NCBI GenBank assembly: GCA_958415525.1
Contig: CATYZE010000031.1
Location: 1-27,427, forward strand
Reading direction: 5' to 3'
DNA: 27,427 nucleotides
Origin: an uncultured Collinsella sp.
GTDB lineage: Bacteria; Actinomycetota; Coriobacteriia; Coriobacteriales; Coriobacteriaceae
Shown here: piece by piece, positions 15,991 to 24,362 of the stretch
Position numbering within the stretch: the stretch's first letter is position 1
Layout of the letters: every line of letters starts with the position of its first letter
Program-made: the position numbers and the translations under genes
The notes under the pieces: model-generated
Database searches by the model: none
What the model was told of the DNA's origin: nothing
Seen by the model: only the letters and a program-made list of their open reading frames with translations

Positions 15991-18294
15991 TCACGGCCGC
16001 TGGCATCGCATTGCAAAGCCCTTCGCGGTCGGCGAGACGGTAATGTCTCCTAGTTCAATGGTGCATGCGAACGCGCCACCCACATCGCGAACCGCATCGA
16101 TGCAGGCATCGGATGGATGGCCGTAGCGGTTGCCCTCACCCGCGCTCGCGATAGAGAGCTCAGGCTTAAGCGTCTCCAACAGGTCTGTGTCGACGGAAAC
16201 TTTTGAGCCGTGATGCCCCAGCTTGAGCACATCGATATCGCCCACCGACTGTACAAACTCGCGCTCCTGATCGAGCTCGGCATCACCCGTGAGGAGCACG
16301 CGCAGGCTCTTGCCTTCCTGAGCATAGGAGAGCAATAAAACAAGAGAGTCCTCATTGCCCTCGCCATCCACGGACTCGAATGGCCACATCACGCGGGCGC
16401 AAAATGAGCCGATGTCGACCGTATCCCCACGGCGCAAATGCCGATACTCCACGCCAGGTCGGTTCAATACCTCGGCAGGAGCATCCTCCAGCGCATCCGC
16501 CGCCACGGCAATCGTTCCGACCGAAAACTGTTCGAGCACGGCAGGTAGACCACCCCAGTGATCCTCATCCCAATGCGTCACAAAGACGGCATCGATATGG
16601 TGCACGTTATTACGAACCAACGCCGCCACCACGCGCTCGTCGAGCCCGCAGTCGACGAGCGCCACCGCGCCGCCCTGGCGGATAAGAATCGCATCGGCCT
16701 GGCCCACATCGAGCACCGTCACCGAAGGCGGCGCGAATCGATCCCAATAGACGTACGGAATCGCAGCCAAGAGCACCAGGCAGACAAGCCCAGCAGCCAT
16801 AGGCCGTGCCTGCGGGCGCGGCCACCAGACCAGAAGGATCCCCAGCAAACACGGCACCAGGTAAATCCACATGCTATCGGACGGCACGCTCACGGATGCA
16901 CCCGGAACGGCGGCAAAGAGCTGCTCAAAGAACAGTGCGCACCGGGCAGCAATCATGGGCACAACGAGTGCCCAAGCTTGCAACGGCGCCACAAGCGAAA
17001 AGGGAACCAGCACGATCGACACAGCGAGCAGCAGACTCACCACCGGACCGATGACCGCATTCGCCAACGGAGCAATGAGCGAGAACGTACCAAAGGCAGG
17101 AATGGTGATGGGCAGCGTCGCCAGTTGCGGGCAAAGCGTGACGGAAAGCATGCCGGCAATGCCCGTTGGCACACCCAGCTCTCCCAAAGCGTAGGTGGCG
17201 TACGGGCAAAAGCACAAGATGGCAAAGACGCTGGCACATGAAAGCTGAAAGCCCATCTCGAACAGCGCCGTCGGCCGTAGTAGCACAAAGATTGACATGG
17301 TTACGAAGAGTGCCGATGCGCCATGCCGGCGGCGCCCCGCGCCGTTTACGACAAGCGTCGCAAAGACCATACAGCACGCACGCACGGCCGAAGGAGAGGC
17401 GCCCGTAAAGGCAGCGTAGCCCACAAGCGTTATCGCCAATATCGCCCGCTGAAGGCCACGTGAGCACCGGGTCTTTTGCAATACGCCCTCGATTACATAC
17501 CCCACGATAGCCAAATGGCTGCCCGAGACGGCGATAAGATGTGCCGTTCCCGTCACCGAAAACCAGTCGCCCGCTGGCTGGGAGCGCAGCTCGGCCGAAC
17601 GACCGCAGACGACACCGGCTATGAGCGCACGCGCCGGGTCGGTCGCAGGCGCGATGGACGCAAGCAGCCCATTTCGCAGCCGAAGCAGCGGCCCCAGAGA
17701 GCCCTCATCGACCGACACAATCCGAACGGCTTTAACCTTGCGCACCTCGCCTCGGAGCACGCGCGAGCGCCCATACGAATCGTTCTCAAGGCGAGAAATT
17801 CGACCGATAGCACGTACATGTGAACCGGCGTCGAGCTCGCGATCACACGATAGGCGAACTTCGCCCAAGCGTCTACCGCCCGCGCGTGTTTCGCAGGTGT
17901 AGGAATACGTCTCATCGTTGATGGACGGATCGCCCTGCACCACAAATTCAAGGCTGCTCGCCGCCCTGCCGTCGAGCGCCTTCGAGGCACTTAGCGCACC
18001 CACAGCCCACCACGCCGAGACGACCGCTCCCGCCACGAGACCGACGGACGCGGCATACAGCCACCGCTTCAAAGGGGCAAGCCGCGCACAAGATTGAACC
18101 AGCACAACGAATACCGCCGCCGCAACAGGAATAGCCCATAGCGGTCCAACCTCCGATGTCTGCTCCTCCAGTAGCGCATCGGCGGCCACGTTGAGCACCA
18201 AGACACAGCTAACGCATAGACCGGCACACAAGGCCATCGTCCATGGCATGAGGGGCCGCGGGGGCATTACATGCTCGCGCTTGGGCGTGCTCAT
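15991..18294 (-). CDS. comEC: ComEC/Rec2 DNA-uptake channel
   Basis: 767 aa, full family length. ComEC is the inner-membrane channel through which single-stranded DNA enters during natural transformation. Two hydrophobic N-terminal segments (about 17-36, 53-70), an OB-like extracytoplasmic part (about 110-195), and the Competence domain with HLIAVSGSHLAIV (252-264) and many membrane segments (to about 515) are visible. A C-terminal metallo-β-lactamase domain follows (DVGQADAILI, THWDEDHWGG at 574-583, KLGHHGSK). The metal-binding motif is intact, so the nuclease-like domain is probably active. The start overlaps the comEA stop as ATGA, indicating coupling. No frameshift is seen. Confidence 0.95.
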   Translation of the reverse strand: MSTPKREHVMPPRPLMPWTMALCAGLCVSCVLVLNVAADALLEEQTSEVGPLWAIPVAAAVFVVLVQSCARLAPLKRWLYAASVGLVAGAVVSAWWAVGALSASKALDGRAASSLEFVVQGDPSINDETYSYTCETRAGGRRLGEVRLSCDRELDAGSHVRAIGRISRLENDSYGRSRVLRGEVRKVKAVRIVSVDEGSLGPLLRLRNGLLASIAPATDPARALIAGVVCGRSAELRSQPAGDWFSVTGTAHLIAVSGSHLAIVGYVIEGVLQKTRCSRGLQRAILAITLVGYAAFTGASPSAVRACCMVFATLVVNGAGRRRHGASALFVTMSIFVLLRPTALFEMGFQLSCASVFAILCFCPYATYALGELGVPTGIAGMLSVTLCPQLATLPITIPAFGTFSLIAPLANAVIGPVVSLLLAVSIVLVPFSLVAPLQAWALVVPMIAARCALFFEQLFAAVPGASVSVPSDSMWIYLVPCLLGILLVWWPRPQARPMAAGLVCLVLLAAIPYVYWDRFAPPSVTVLDVGQADAILIRQGGAVALVDCGLDERVVAALVRNNVHHIDAVFVTHWDEDHWGGLPAVLEQFSVGTIAVAADALEDAPAEVLNRPGVEYRHLRRGDTVDIGSFCARVMWPFESVDGEGNEDSLVLLLSYAQEGKSLRVLLTGDAELDQEREFVQSVGDIDVLKLGHHGSKVSVDTDLLETLKPELSIASAGEGNRYGHPSDACIDAVRDVGGAFACTIELGDITVSPTAKGFAMRCQRP

Positions 18295-19001
18295 ACGCAG
18301 ATACCATCTTTGATTTTGGCAAGCTTCTTCTCTCCGATGCCAGATACGCGCATCAGATCATCAACCGAGGCGAAGGGGCCATTCTTCGAGCGCTCGTCGA
18401 TAATCGACTGCGCCATAGAAGGCCCAATGCCCGAGAGCGTCTGCAGCTCAGCCGCACTTGCCGTATTGATGTTCACGAGCCCCGACGAAGACCCCGCACC
18501 AGGAGTCGTAGCAGCACCGCTTTCGGCCCCGTCGACCGCCGCAGCCGCTTGTTGCTCCCCCACTGTCGGAACATAGATCTTTTGGCCATCTGAAATCTTG
18601 GACGCACGATTAAGCCCTGTCACATCCGCCTCGGCCGTAAGCCCTCCGGCGGCATCGATCGCTTGGGACACCCGTGCTCCATCTTTGAGCCGATACACGC
18701 CAGGCCTCACAACGGCGCCATCCACATCGACGTACGCCTCGGCAGCAGAGGAGCTCTTGGCCGAAGACTCATCGGCATCATCAGGAGACGCATCCCCGGC
18801 CCCGTGCACATCCGAGGAGATTGCCTCATCACTACGCTCAAAAGACACGCCGCTGGAGCGGCTATTAAAACTTGCCATCGCCAAGCCGCTCGCCATCGCA
18901 ATGACGACGAGCATCGCCACGACCACCGCCTTGTGCCCGAGCAACTTGCCTGCCAAGCGGTCCATTCGTTTGACACGTTCGTGTTGTTTGCGCTGCGCCA
19001 T
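18291..19001 (-). CDS. comEA: ComEA-type competence DNA receptor (SLBB plus helix-hairpin-helix)
   Basis: 236 aa. ComEA binds double-stranded DNA outside the membrane and passes it to ComEC. A basic N-terminus precedes one transmembrane segment (about 24-44). A Ser/Asp/Ala-rich linker, a SLBB domain (about 88-147; VDGAVVRPGVYRL) and a Gly/Ala-rich spacer follow. The C-terminal tandem helix-hairpin-helix domain (174-236) starts VNINTASAAELQTLSGIG and has a second RVSGIGEKK. The ATG has GGGAGG 8 nt upstream. It leads the comEA-comEC pair; no pilus or comF genes are in the window. Confidence 0.94.
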   Translation of the reverse strand: MAQRKQHERVKRMDRLAGKLLGHKAVVVAMLVVIAMASGLAMASFNSRSSGVSFERSDEAISSDVHGAGDASPDDADESSAKSSSAAEAYVDVDGAVVRPGVYRLKDGARVSQAIDAAGGLTAEADVTGLNRASKISDGQKIYVPTVGEQQAAAAVDGAESGAATTPGAGSSSGLVNINTASAAELQTLSGIGPSMAQSIIDERSKNGPFASVDDLMRVSGIGEKKLAKIKDGICV

Positions 19002-19060
19002 AGCAAAAACCTCCCAACACCATCGTGTCAGGAAATCGCAGCCAAACGAACCGCTTGGGC

Positions 19061-19081
19061 AAACTAGTTTTGACGGTCAAA
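19061..19081 (-). promoter_or_regulatory. Two adjacent palindromes upstream of comEA
   Basis: AAACTAGTTT (19061-19070) is a perfect 10-bp palindrome. TTTGAC-G-GTCAAA (19069-19081) is a perfect 6+6 inverted repeat that overlaps it by two bases. They lie 60-80 nt 5' of the comEA ATG, in an intergenic gap of about 170 nt downstream of the thiI terminator. A regulator-binding site for the com genes is inference. No firm promoter was identified in the gap. Confidence 0.4.
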
Positions 19082-19172
19082 CCAAAAGCTGACCAAAACC
19101 TTGCGCGAATGTGTCCATTTATTCAGGCACACGTCAGCGAATGAACATCTTGGCATCATTTGCTCAGATAGC

Positions 19173-19205
19173 AAAAGACCGACGATGCAAATCCACCGTC
19201 GGTCT
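19173..19205 (-). terminator. Intrinsic terminator of thiI
   Basis: The 9-bp stem AGACCGACG (19176-19184) with CGTCGGTCT (19197-19205) is followed on the minus strand by TTTT. It lies just after the thiI stop and ends the mihF-gmk-rpoZ-thiI unit. Confidence 0.85.
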
Positions 19206-19215
19206 ATACACAACA

Positions 19216-20460
19216 TTACTCGTGATCTTGGTAAATCTCACGCGGAGCAAGCTCCGAATGTTTGCGTTTTAAGGTCTTAGGGGCCTTATACGTGTTGCTG
19301 GAGAAGTCAATGTACTCGGTCTGCTTAAGCAGGCGCTCGATCATCTCCTCGTAGTCGAACAGCTCCCAGGCCTCGTGCACGGCATCGAGTTTGGCGTGCG
19401 TCTCGGGACGACGCGGCATAAACAGCGTGCAGCAGTCGGGAGCGGCCTCAGTCGAGATATCGAACGTACCGATCTCCTCGGCGCGTGCGATGATCTCCTG
19501 TTTGTCCGAACCGATGAGAGGACGGAACACGGGAATCTTCACGGCTTCGTTGACGGCCATGATGTTCTCAAGCGTTTGGGAGGCAACCTGCCCAAGCGAT
19601 TCGCCCGTAACGATGGCCCTGGCACCCTCGATGTGTGCAATGCGCTCGGCAACCGAATACATAATGCGGCGATACATGATCACGCGCAGGTTACTGGGAC
19701 AGGTGACCGAAATCTCACGCTGGCAGTCGCCAAACGGCACCACGTACAGGCGGCCGATCTGGACACCCGGCTCAAGCGCACGGATGATATCCTGCACCAA
19801 ATACTCGCTCGTATCGGGCGTCTGCGGACGACCGGAGAAATGCACCGGCACGCAGACCGCGCCGCGACGCGCGAGCATCCAAGTCGCCACCGGAGAATCG
19901 ATACCCGACGACAGCAGCGTCACGACCTTGCCGGCAGAACCCACCGGAAGGCCGCCAACGCCGCGCTCGGAGCGCGCATACACGTAGACACTACCCTGAA
20001 CCACCAGAACGTGCACCATCGCGTCGGGGTCGTGCATCTGGACCTTTTTATCGGGAAACGCCTCACACAGCACCTCGCCAACCTGTCGATTGATATCGAT
20101 CGAGGTGAGCTCATAGTCAGTATTGGAGCGCTTGGCGTGCACCTTAAACGAATCGAAGGAACCAAACTCGCGCAGCGCCTTCACAGCGGCGGCGCAGTAC
20201 TCCTGCGGGTCGCGGTTGGTGTGATACGCCAAAGACACACGGGCAACGCCGGGGACGGTGCGGATGACACGCGCCGCCTCGTCGGCCTGATGCTCGTTAA
20301 AGGTCACGAGGATATAACCGGAAATTCGAGACACGGCGTTCACGGAAAAGGCGGCCAAGGCCGCCTTGATGTTATCCATGAGGATATGCTCAAAATGTGC
20401 GCGGTTCTTGCCCTTCAGCCCAACCTCGTGATAGTGGACTAGGCAGACGCGAGCCGCCAT
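19216..20460 (-). CDS. thiI: tRNA 4-thiouridine synthase ThiI (no rhodanese domain)
   Basis: 414 aa. ThiI adenylates and thiolates U8 of tRNA; some forms also supply sulfur for thiamine thiazole. An N-terminal ferredoxin-like region and THUMP domain (about 60-165) precede the PP-loop SSGIDSP (184-190). The cysteine pair in PDCCTLFMPRRP (C343, C344) corresponds to the conserved catalytic-region Cys. The protein ends without the C-terminal rhodanese domain of E. coli ThiI, as in many Gram-positives, where a separate cysteine desulfurase gives the sulfur. None is seen in the window. The ATG directly follows the rpoZ TAA with no gap. Confidence 0.94.
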   Translation of the reverse strand: MAARVCLVHYHEVGLKGKNRAHFEHILMDNIKAALAAFSVNAVSRISGYILVTFNEHQADEAARVIRTVPGVARVSLAYHTNRDPQEYCAAAVKALREFGSFDSFKVHAKRSNTDYELTSIDINRQVGEVLCEAFPDKKVQMHDPDAMVHVLVVQGSVYVYARSERGVGGLPVGSAGKVVTLLSSGIDSPVATWMLARRGAVCVPVHFSGRPQTPDTSEYLVQDIIRALEPGVQIGRLYVVPFGDCQREISVTCPSNLRVIMYRRIMYSVAERIAHIEGARAIVTGESLGQVASQTLENIMAVNEAVKIPVFRPLIGSDKQEIIARAEEIGTFDISTEAAPDCCTLFMPRRPETHAKLDAVHEAWELFDYEEMIERLLKQTEYIDFSSNTYKAPKTLKRKHSELAPREIYQDHE

Positions 20461-20742
20461 TTAGGCTTCAGCAACCTTGTGGCCGAGCGCCTTCTCGTAA
20501 CGGGCCTCGTCGTAAGAGATGTCGCCGTCGACAATCTCGTCCATAGCCATCGAGATGGTATCGGCACCGGAAAGCCCGATGGTGATGTCATCGACATCCT
20601 GGACGGCAAGCACGCGGTTGTGCTGGCCACGCAGCATGCTATTGATGTCGCAGGCGCGCTTGGAGGCAAGCGAAGCGAGCAGGAAGCGGTTGTGATCGGT
20701 CTTCTCCAGAAGATCGTCAATGCAAGGCTTTACAACGGACAC
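20461..20742 (-). CDS. rpoZ: DNA-directed RNA polymerase subunit omega
   Basis: 93 aa. Omega assists folding and assembly of the β' subunit. The core family segment LLEKTDHNRFLLASLASKRACDIN (residues about 11-34) and the downstream SMAMDEIVDGDISY are recognisable. Start is GTG, with AAAGGA 10 nt upstream in the end of gmk, 5 nt after the gmk stop. The gmk-rpoZ order is widely conserved. Confidence is high from the motif and neighbourhood together. Confidence 0.93.
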   Translation of the reverse strand: MSVVKPCIDDLLEKTDHNRFLLASLASKRACDINSMLRGQHNRVLAVQDVDDITIGLSGADTISMAMDEIVDGDISYDEARYEKALGHKVAEA

Positions 20743-20747
20743 GGACC

Positions 20748-21317
20748 TCAGATCCTTTCATGCATATCGAGAACGCGAACGAGCTCATCGGTCGCGCGGT
20801 CGAGATCGTCATTCACCACGACGTCGTCGTAGCGGTCGGCAAGGGCAAGCTCATCGGCGGCGTTTGCCATACGCAGCTCAATCGTCTCGGGCGTCTCGGT
20901 ACCGCGACCGACCAGACGCTCGCGGAGCACCTCAAGCGAAGGCGGCTTGATAAAGATCAGCACGGCCTCGGGGAAACGCTCCTTCACCTGCAGGGCGCCC
21001 TGGACATCGATCTCCAAAATCAGAGACGAGCCCGAGGCGAGCTTGGATGTGACCTCGCTCACCAACGTGCCGTAGCAGTTACCGTGGACCTCGGCCCACT
21101 CAACAAACTCACCGTTTGCCACGCGGCGGTCGAACTCCTCGCGCGTCAGAAAAAAGTAGTTGACGCCGTCGACCTCACCTTTGCGTGGTGCTCGCGTGGT
21201 AGCCGAAACCGTCAGACCCAGGTTCGAGCGGCGCTCGCGCACACGAGTGACGAGCGTACCCTTGCCTGCGCCTGACGGTCCAGAAATCACAAAGAGCTTG
21301 GAATCCTGAGCGCTCAC
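20748..21317 (-). CDS. gmk: Guanylate kinase
   Basis: 189 aa, slightly short of E. coli's 207. It phosphorylates GMP to GDP with ATP. P-loop GPSGAGKG (13-20), the TTRAPRKGEVDGVNYFFLT GMP-binding segment (about 40-58) and the LEIDVQGA segment are all present. Start GTG immediately follows the mihF TAA with no gap, so translation is probably coupled. Confidence 0.96.
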   Translation of the reverse strand: MSAQDSKLFVISGPSGAGKGTLVTRVRERRSNLGLTVSATTRAPRKGEVDGVNYFFLTREEFDRRVANGEFVEWAEVHGNCYGTLVSEVTSKLASGSSLILEIDVQGALQVKERFPEAVLIFIKPPSLEVLRERLVGRGTETPETIELRMANAADELALADRYDDVVVNDDLDRATDELVRVLDMHERI

Positions 21318-21626
21318 TTATTTGGTCAGCTGCTCGAGGAGCTGCTCGCGCTGACGGACACCGAGGCCCTGGACGCGACGAGTAGCGGAGATACCGAGCT
21401 CCTCCATGATCTTGGCGGCCTTGGCCTTGCCATAACCGGGGAGAGACTCGATGAGGGTGGAAACCTTCATGCGGGAAGCGATGGGGTCATCGGAGTTGAG
21501 CACGGACTCGAGGGACTTCTCGCCCTTCTTGATCTGCTCGCGAAGCTCAGCGCGGGCGTGACGTGCGGCAGCGGCCTTCTCAAGAGCCTGCTTGCGCTGC
21601 TCGTCGGTAAGCTGAGGGAGTGCCAT
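21318..21626 (-). CDS. mihF: Actinobacterial integration host factor (mIHF)
   Basis: 102 aa. mIHF is a small nucleoid-associated protein of Actinobacteria, unrelated to the proteobacterial IHF α/β pair, and is essential in Mycobacterium. The N-terminal helix LTDEQRKQALEKAAAARHARAEL, split over residues 5-27, and the helix-two-turn-helix SLPGYGKAKAAKIMEELGI with RRVQGLGVRQREQL are the family hallmarks. The start is ATG at 21626 (MALPQL), with GGAGG 5 nt upstream; an ATG-type start 4 codons earlier would overlap the ribosome-binding site. It leads the mihF-gmk-rpoZ-thiI operon and is the best lineage marker in the window. Confidence 0.93.
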   Translation of the reverse strand: MALPQLTDEQRKQALEKAAAARHARAELREQIKKGEKSLESVLNSDDPIASRMKVSTLIESLPGYGKAKAAKIMEELGISATRRVQGLGVRQREQLLEQLTK

Positions 21627-21670
21627 TCGTACCTCCAAATAGTTGGGTTATATCTGATTCAATAATTGGC

Positions 21671-21679
21671 ATTTTAGCA
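21671..21679 (-). promoter_or_regulatory. Extended -10 promoter of mihF
   Basis: TGCTAAAAT on the minus strand gives an extended -10 with a predicted leader of about 40 nt. A second candidate, TTGCAC (21743-21738) with TAACCT 17 nt further, is weaker in its -10. Confidence 0.5.
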
Positions 21680-21762
21680 CGTAGAACGCACAAAAAGCCT
21701 AATCGCGGCTCCATAGGTTAGACGATACCCGCAAAAAGTGCAATATACTGCGCCCAAAGTTA

Positions 21763-21820
21763 AGCCCCTGACCTGCGATTCCACACAAAGGATGGGAAAG
21801 TTTACGCAGGCACAGGGGCT
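21763..21820. terminator. Long-loop hairpin between pyrF and mihF
   Basis: AGCCCCTG (21763-21770) and CCTGCG (21772-21777) pair with CGCAGG (21805-21810) and CAGGGGCT (21813-21820), giving 14 bp with small bulges around a 27-nt loop. On the minus strand it is followed by TTAACTTT; on the plus strand by ATTTTG. It is the only candidate terminator after pyrF, but its large loop is unusual for one, and it may be a different RNA element. Confidence 0.5.
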
Positions 21821-21865
21821 ATTTTGTGCTAATGAGACCCAAAAGTGGTGACTTAGGGGAATCTT

Positions 21866-22582
21866 TTACGCGACGTTTTCGACCAGCTCGGCGACGATGG
21901 CGTCAAAGGCGGCAACCGGATCGTCGGCACCGGTGATGGGACGGCCCACCACAATGTGGCTTGCGCCACGCTCGATAGCCTGGGAAGGCGTCGCCACGCG
22001 GGACTGGTCACCAAGGGCGGCACCCACCGGACGCACACCCGGAGTCACGATCAGGGCATCAGGACCCAGCAGCTCACGCATGTCGTGAGCCTCCATCGGT
22101 GAGCACACGATGCCATCGATGCCATTGGCCTGAGCAAGCTTTGCCAAGCGGGCGGCCTCCTCGGCCACGGGAGACTCGACGCCGATCTCGCTCAAGGCAT
22201 CCTGATTCATGCTCGTGAGCACGGTGATGGCGACGAGCTTGGCGCGGTCCTCACGCGCCTCCTCGGCACCCTCGCGGCAGGCAGCGAGCATAGCACCCGA
22301 GCCCAGGCCGTGGACCGAAAGCAGGTCGGCACCGGCAAGCGAGGCCGAGCGGGCAGCGCCGCGCACCTGATGCGGAATGTCGTGGAACTTAAGGTCGAGG
22401 AAGACCTTAAAGCCAAGGTCCTTAAAGGTCTTGACGATCTGGGGACCCTCAGCGTAATAGAGCGTCATGCCGACCTTGAGCCAGGCGGCATGGCCCGAAA
22501 GCTCGTGGGCGAGCTCGAGCGCGCGCTCACGGTCGCAGTCGAGGGCGACGATAACACGGTCGCGGGCATCATTCTCTAGCAT
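21866..22582 (-). CDS. pyrF: Orotidine 5'-phosphate decarboxylase
   Basis: 238 aa. It catalyses the last step to UMP. The DxKxxD active-site motif is present as DLKFHD (D63, K65, D68), after an opening RVIVALDCD, and the phosphate-binding VTPGVRP lies near the C-terminus. The ATG overlaps the pyrD end by 7 nt, indicating coupled translation. It is the last gene of the pyr cluster. Confidence 0.96.
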   Translation of the reverse strand: MLENDARDRVIVALDCDRERALELAHELSGHAAWLKVGMTLYYAEGPQIVKTFKDLGFKVFLDLKFHDIPHQVRGAARSASLAGADLLSVHGLGSGAMLAACREGAEEAREDRAKLVAITVLTSMNQDALSEIGVESPVAEEAARLAKLAQANGIDGIVCSPMEAHDMRELLGPDALIVTPGVRPVGAALGDQSRVATPSQAIERGASHIVVGRPITGADDPVAAFDAIVAELVENVA

Positions 22583-23499
22583 TCGAAAGCACCCACCAGC
22601 TCGTTGATGTCCTTTACGCCCTGGGACTCGGCCCAGGCCTCGAGCTCATGCGCGATCTTAAGCGAAGCGCACGGATCGACGAAGTTGGCCATGCCGACCG
22701 ACACGCAGGTGGCGCCGGCCAGGATAAACTCAGCCGCATCCTCGCCAGTCATGACACCGCCGACACCGTTGATGGGGATATCGACGGCCTGGGCAACCTC
22801 CCAGACCATGCGCACGGCGATGTGGTGGCACAGCGGGCCCGAAAGGCCGCCCTTGGGCTTGGCCACGCGGGACTTGCGGGTATGGACGTCGATGGCCATG
22901 CCCTGGATGGAGTTGATGACCGAAAGGCCGTCGGCGCCGGCAGCCTCGAGGGCCTTGGCGATCTCGGCGACGTTGACCGGCGCCATCTTCACGAACAGCG
23001 GCTTATCGGTCACCTTGCGGCAGGCAGCCATAACGGAAGAGGCGCCCTCGGGCGTAGAGCCCATGGCGGCACCGCCGGCGGCGATATTAGGGCAGCTCAC
23101 GTTGATCTCGTAGCCGGCAGCCCAGGGGCACAGCTCGACATACATCTCGAGTGCGCGGACAAACTCGTCAACGGAGTGGCCGGCAACCTGACAGATGACC
23201 TGGCAGCCGTCCTTGGACAGCTGTTCGAGCCACGGACCGGACTCGCGGGCAAAGGCGGCCACGCCGGGGTTCTGAAGGCCCACGGAGTTGATCATACCGC
23301 CGGGAATCTCGGCCATGCGGGGCGCAGGGTTGCCCGGCCAGGGCTCGGCGGCACAGCCCTTGGTGGTAATGGCGCCCAGCTGGGAAACATCGAAGAAATT
23401 CTGGAACTGCCAACCGTAGCCAAAGGTACCGGCTGCGGTGTTGATGGGGTTCTGCATCTTGACGCCGCCGAAATCGACGGCCATGTTCACGGTACCCAC
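22576..23499 (-). CDS. pyrD: Dihydroorotate dehydrogenase, type 1B catalytic subunit
   Basis: 307 aa. It oxidises dihydroorotate to orotate; type 1B enzymes use PyrK to pass electrons to NAD+. The opening NPINTAAGTFGYG, the segment EINVSCPNI with the class 1 catalytic Cys, and the FMN-phosphate region NGVGGVMTGEDAAEFILAGA are visible. I start at GTG (23499), which overlaps the pyrK stop by one base (TAGTG), with AAGGTGG 10 nt upstream; MAVDFGG five codons in is an alternative. Partnership with pyrK next door supports type 1B. Confidence 0.95.
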   Translation of the reverse strand: MGTVNMAVDFGGVKMQNPINTAAGTFGYGWQFQNFFDVSQLGAITTKGCAAEPWPGNPAPRMAEIPGGMINSVGLQNPGVAAFARESGPWLEQLSKDGCQVICQVAGHSVDEFVRALEMYVELCPWAAGYEINVSCPNIAAGGAAMGSTPEGASSVMAACRKVTDKPLFVKMAPVNVAEIAKALEAAGADGLSVINSIQGMAIDVHTRKSRVAKPKGGLSGPLCHHIAVRMVWEVAQAVDIPINGVGGVMTGEDAAEFILAGATCVSVGMANFVDPCASLKIAHELEAWAESQGVKDINELVGAFEC

Positions 23500-24290
23500 T
23501 AGAAGACCACCACCTTGGAAGCATCGAACACGGGGCCGCACATGCAGGCGCCCTTCATACCGTCGACCGTCTCGACATTGCAGGTGTTGCAGGCGCCAAA
23601 GCCGCAGCTCATCATGCGCTCGAGCGACACCTCGCAGTACGCACCGGCCTCAGCGGCAGCGGCGGCGACTTTCTTCATCATGACGGCGGGGCCGCAGCTG
23701 GCCACGTAGTCGTAGCCGCCCTCGCCAAGCAGTTCTGCGGCAGGATCGGTGCAAAAACCGTGCGTGCCGAGCGAACCGTCGTCGGTGCACACATTAACCG
23801 TGGCGCCCAGCGCGCGGAACTCATCGACACCCACGGCCTTGGACGCGGTGCCAAAGCCCAGGCACACGTCCACATCAACACCCTGCTCGGCAAGCATACC
23901 GGCAAGACAAAGCACAGGCGGAACGCCGATACCACCGGCGACGAGCAAAGCCTTCCTGGTGCCCTCGGGTACCATCCAGCCACGACCACCGGGGCCCAGC
24001 AGGTTAGAGGTGGAGCCGGGGCCCATCTGGGACAAACGGCGGGTATCGTCGCCCACGACGGCGTACCACAGCTCGACGGTGCCGGCCTCGGCGTCGGCGC
24101 GGTAGAAACTCAAGGGCACACGAAGCAGAGAAGACGCATCGCCGGGGACGGCGATGTTCACAAACTGACCGGGCTTGAGCGCACTTGCAAGCTTGGGGGC
24201 CGAGATGACGAGCGAGAAGATGCCGTCGGCGATCTCCCGGTTCGAGACGACCTCGAAGTCGTGCATGCGTGCAGTGGAAGGTGTGGGCAT
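23499..24290 (-). CDS. pyrK: Dihydroorotate dehydrogenase electron-transfer subunit
   Basis: 263 aa. PyrK binds FAD and a [2Fe-2S] cluster and links PyrD to NAD+. A FAD-binding RVPLSF segment and an NAD-binding LLVAGGIGVPPVL are visible. The cluster cysteines are C229, C234, C237 and C249 (CGFGACNTC then CMC). GGAG lies 5 nt upstream of the ATG. A small hairpin and a GC-rich stem precede it. Confidence 0.95.
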   Translation of the reverse strand: MPTPSTARMHDFEVVSNREIADGIFSLVISAPKLASALKPGQFVNIAVPGDASSLLRVPLSFYRADAEAGTVELWYAVVGDDTRRLSQMGPGSTSNLLGPGGRGWMVPEGTRKALLVAGGIGVPPVLCLAGMLAEQGVDVDVCLGFGTASKAVGVDEFRALGATVNVCTDDGSLGTHGFCTDPAAELLGEGGYDYVASCGPAVMMKKVAAAAAEAGAYCEVSLERMMSCGFGACNTCNVETVDGMKGACMCGPVFDASKVVVF

Positions 24291-24305
24291 AGACGCTCCA
24301 ATCCC

Positions 24306-24321
24306 CCATGCGGTTGCATGG
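24306..24321 (-). promoter_or_regulatory. Small hairpin before pyrK
   Basis: CCATGC/GCATGG, a 6-bp perfect stem with a 4-nt loop, ends just 5' of the pyrK ribosome-binding region. It may affect pyrK translation; no sequence evidence for a ligand. Confidence 0.35.
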
Positions 24322-24337
24322 TCTAAACGAACAGAAA

Positions 24338-24362
24338 GCGCGGCACCGCAAGGGCGCCGCGC
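24338..24362 (-). terminator. GC-rich hairpin after pyrC
   Basis: GCGCGGC (24338-24344) pairs with GCCGCGC (24356-24362), followed on the minus strand by TTTCTGTT. It lies 20 nt after the pyrC stop. The T-run is interrupted, so partial termination or RNA processing is as likely as full termination; no promoter is seen between it and pyrK. Confidence 0.55.

Noticed and set aside
19100..19135. Imperfect TGTGTCC/GGCACAC hairpin upstream of comEA as a terminator or riboswitch
   Set aside because: Short, bulged, AT-rich loop, no T-run and no recognisable aptamer features.
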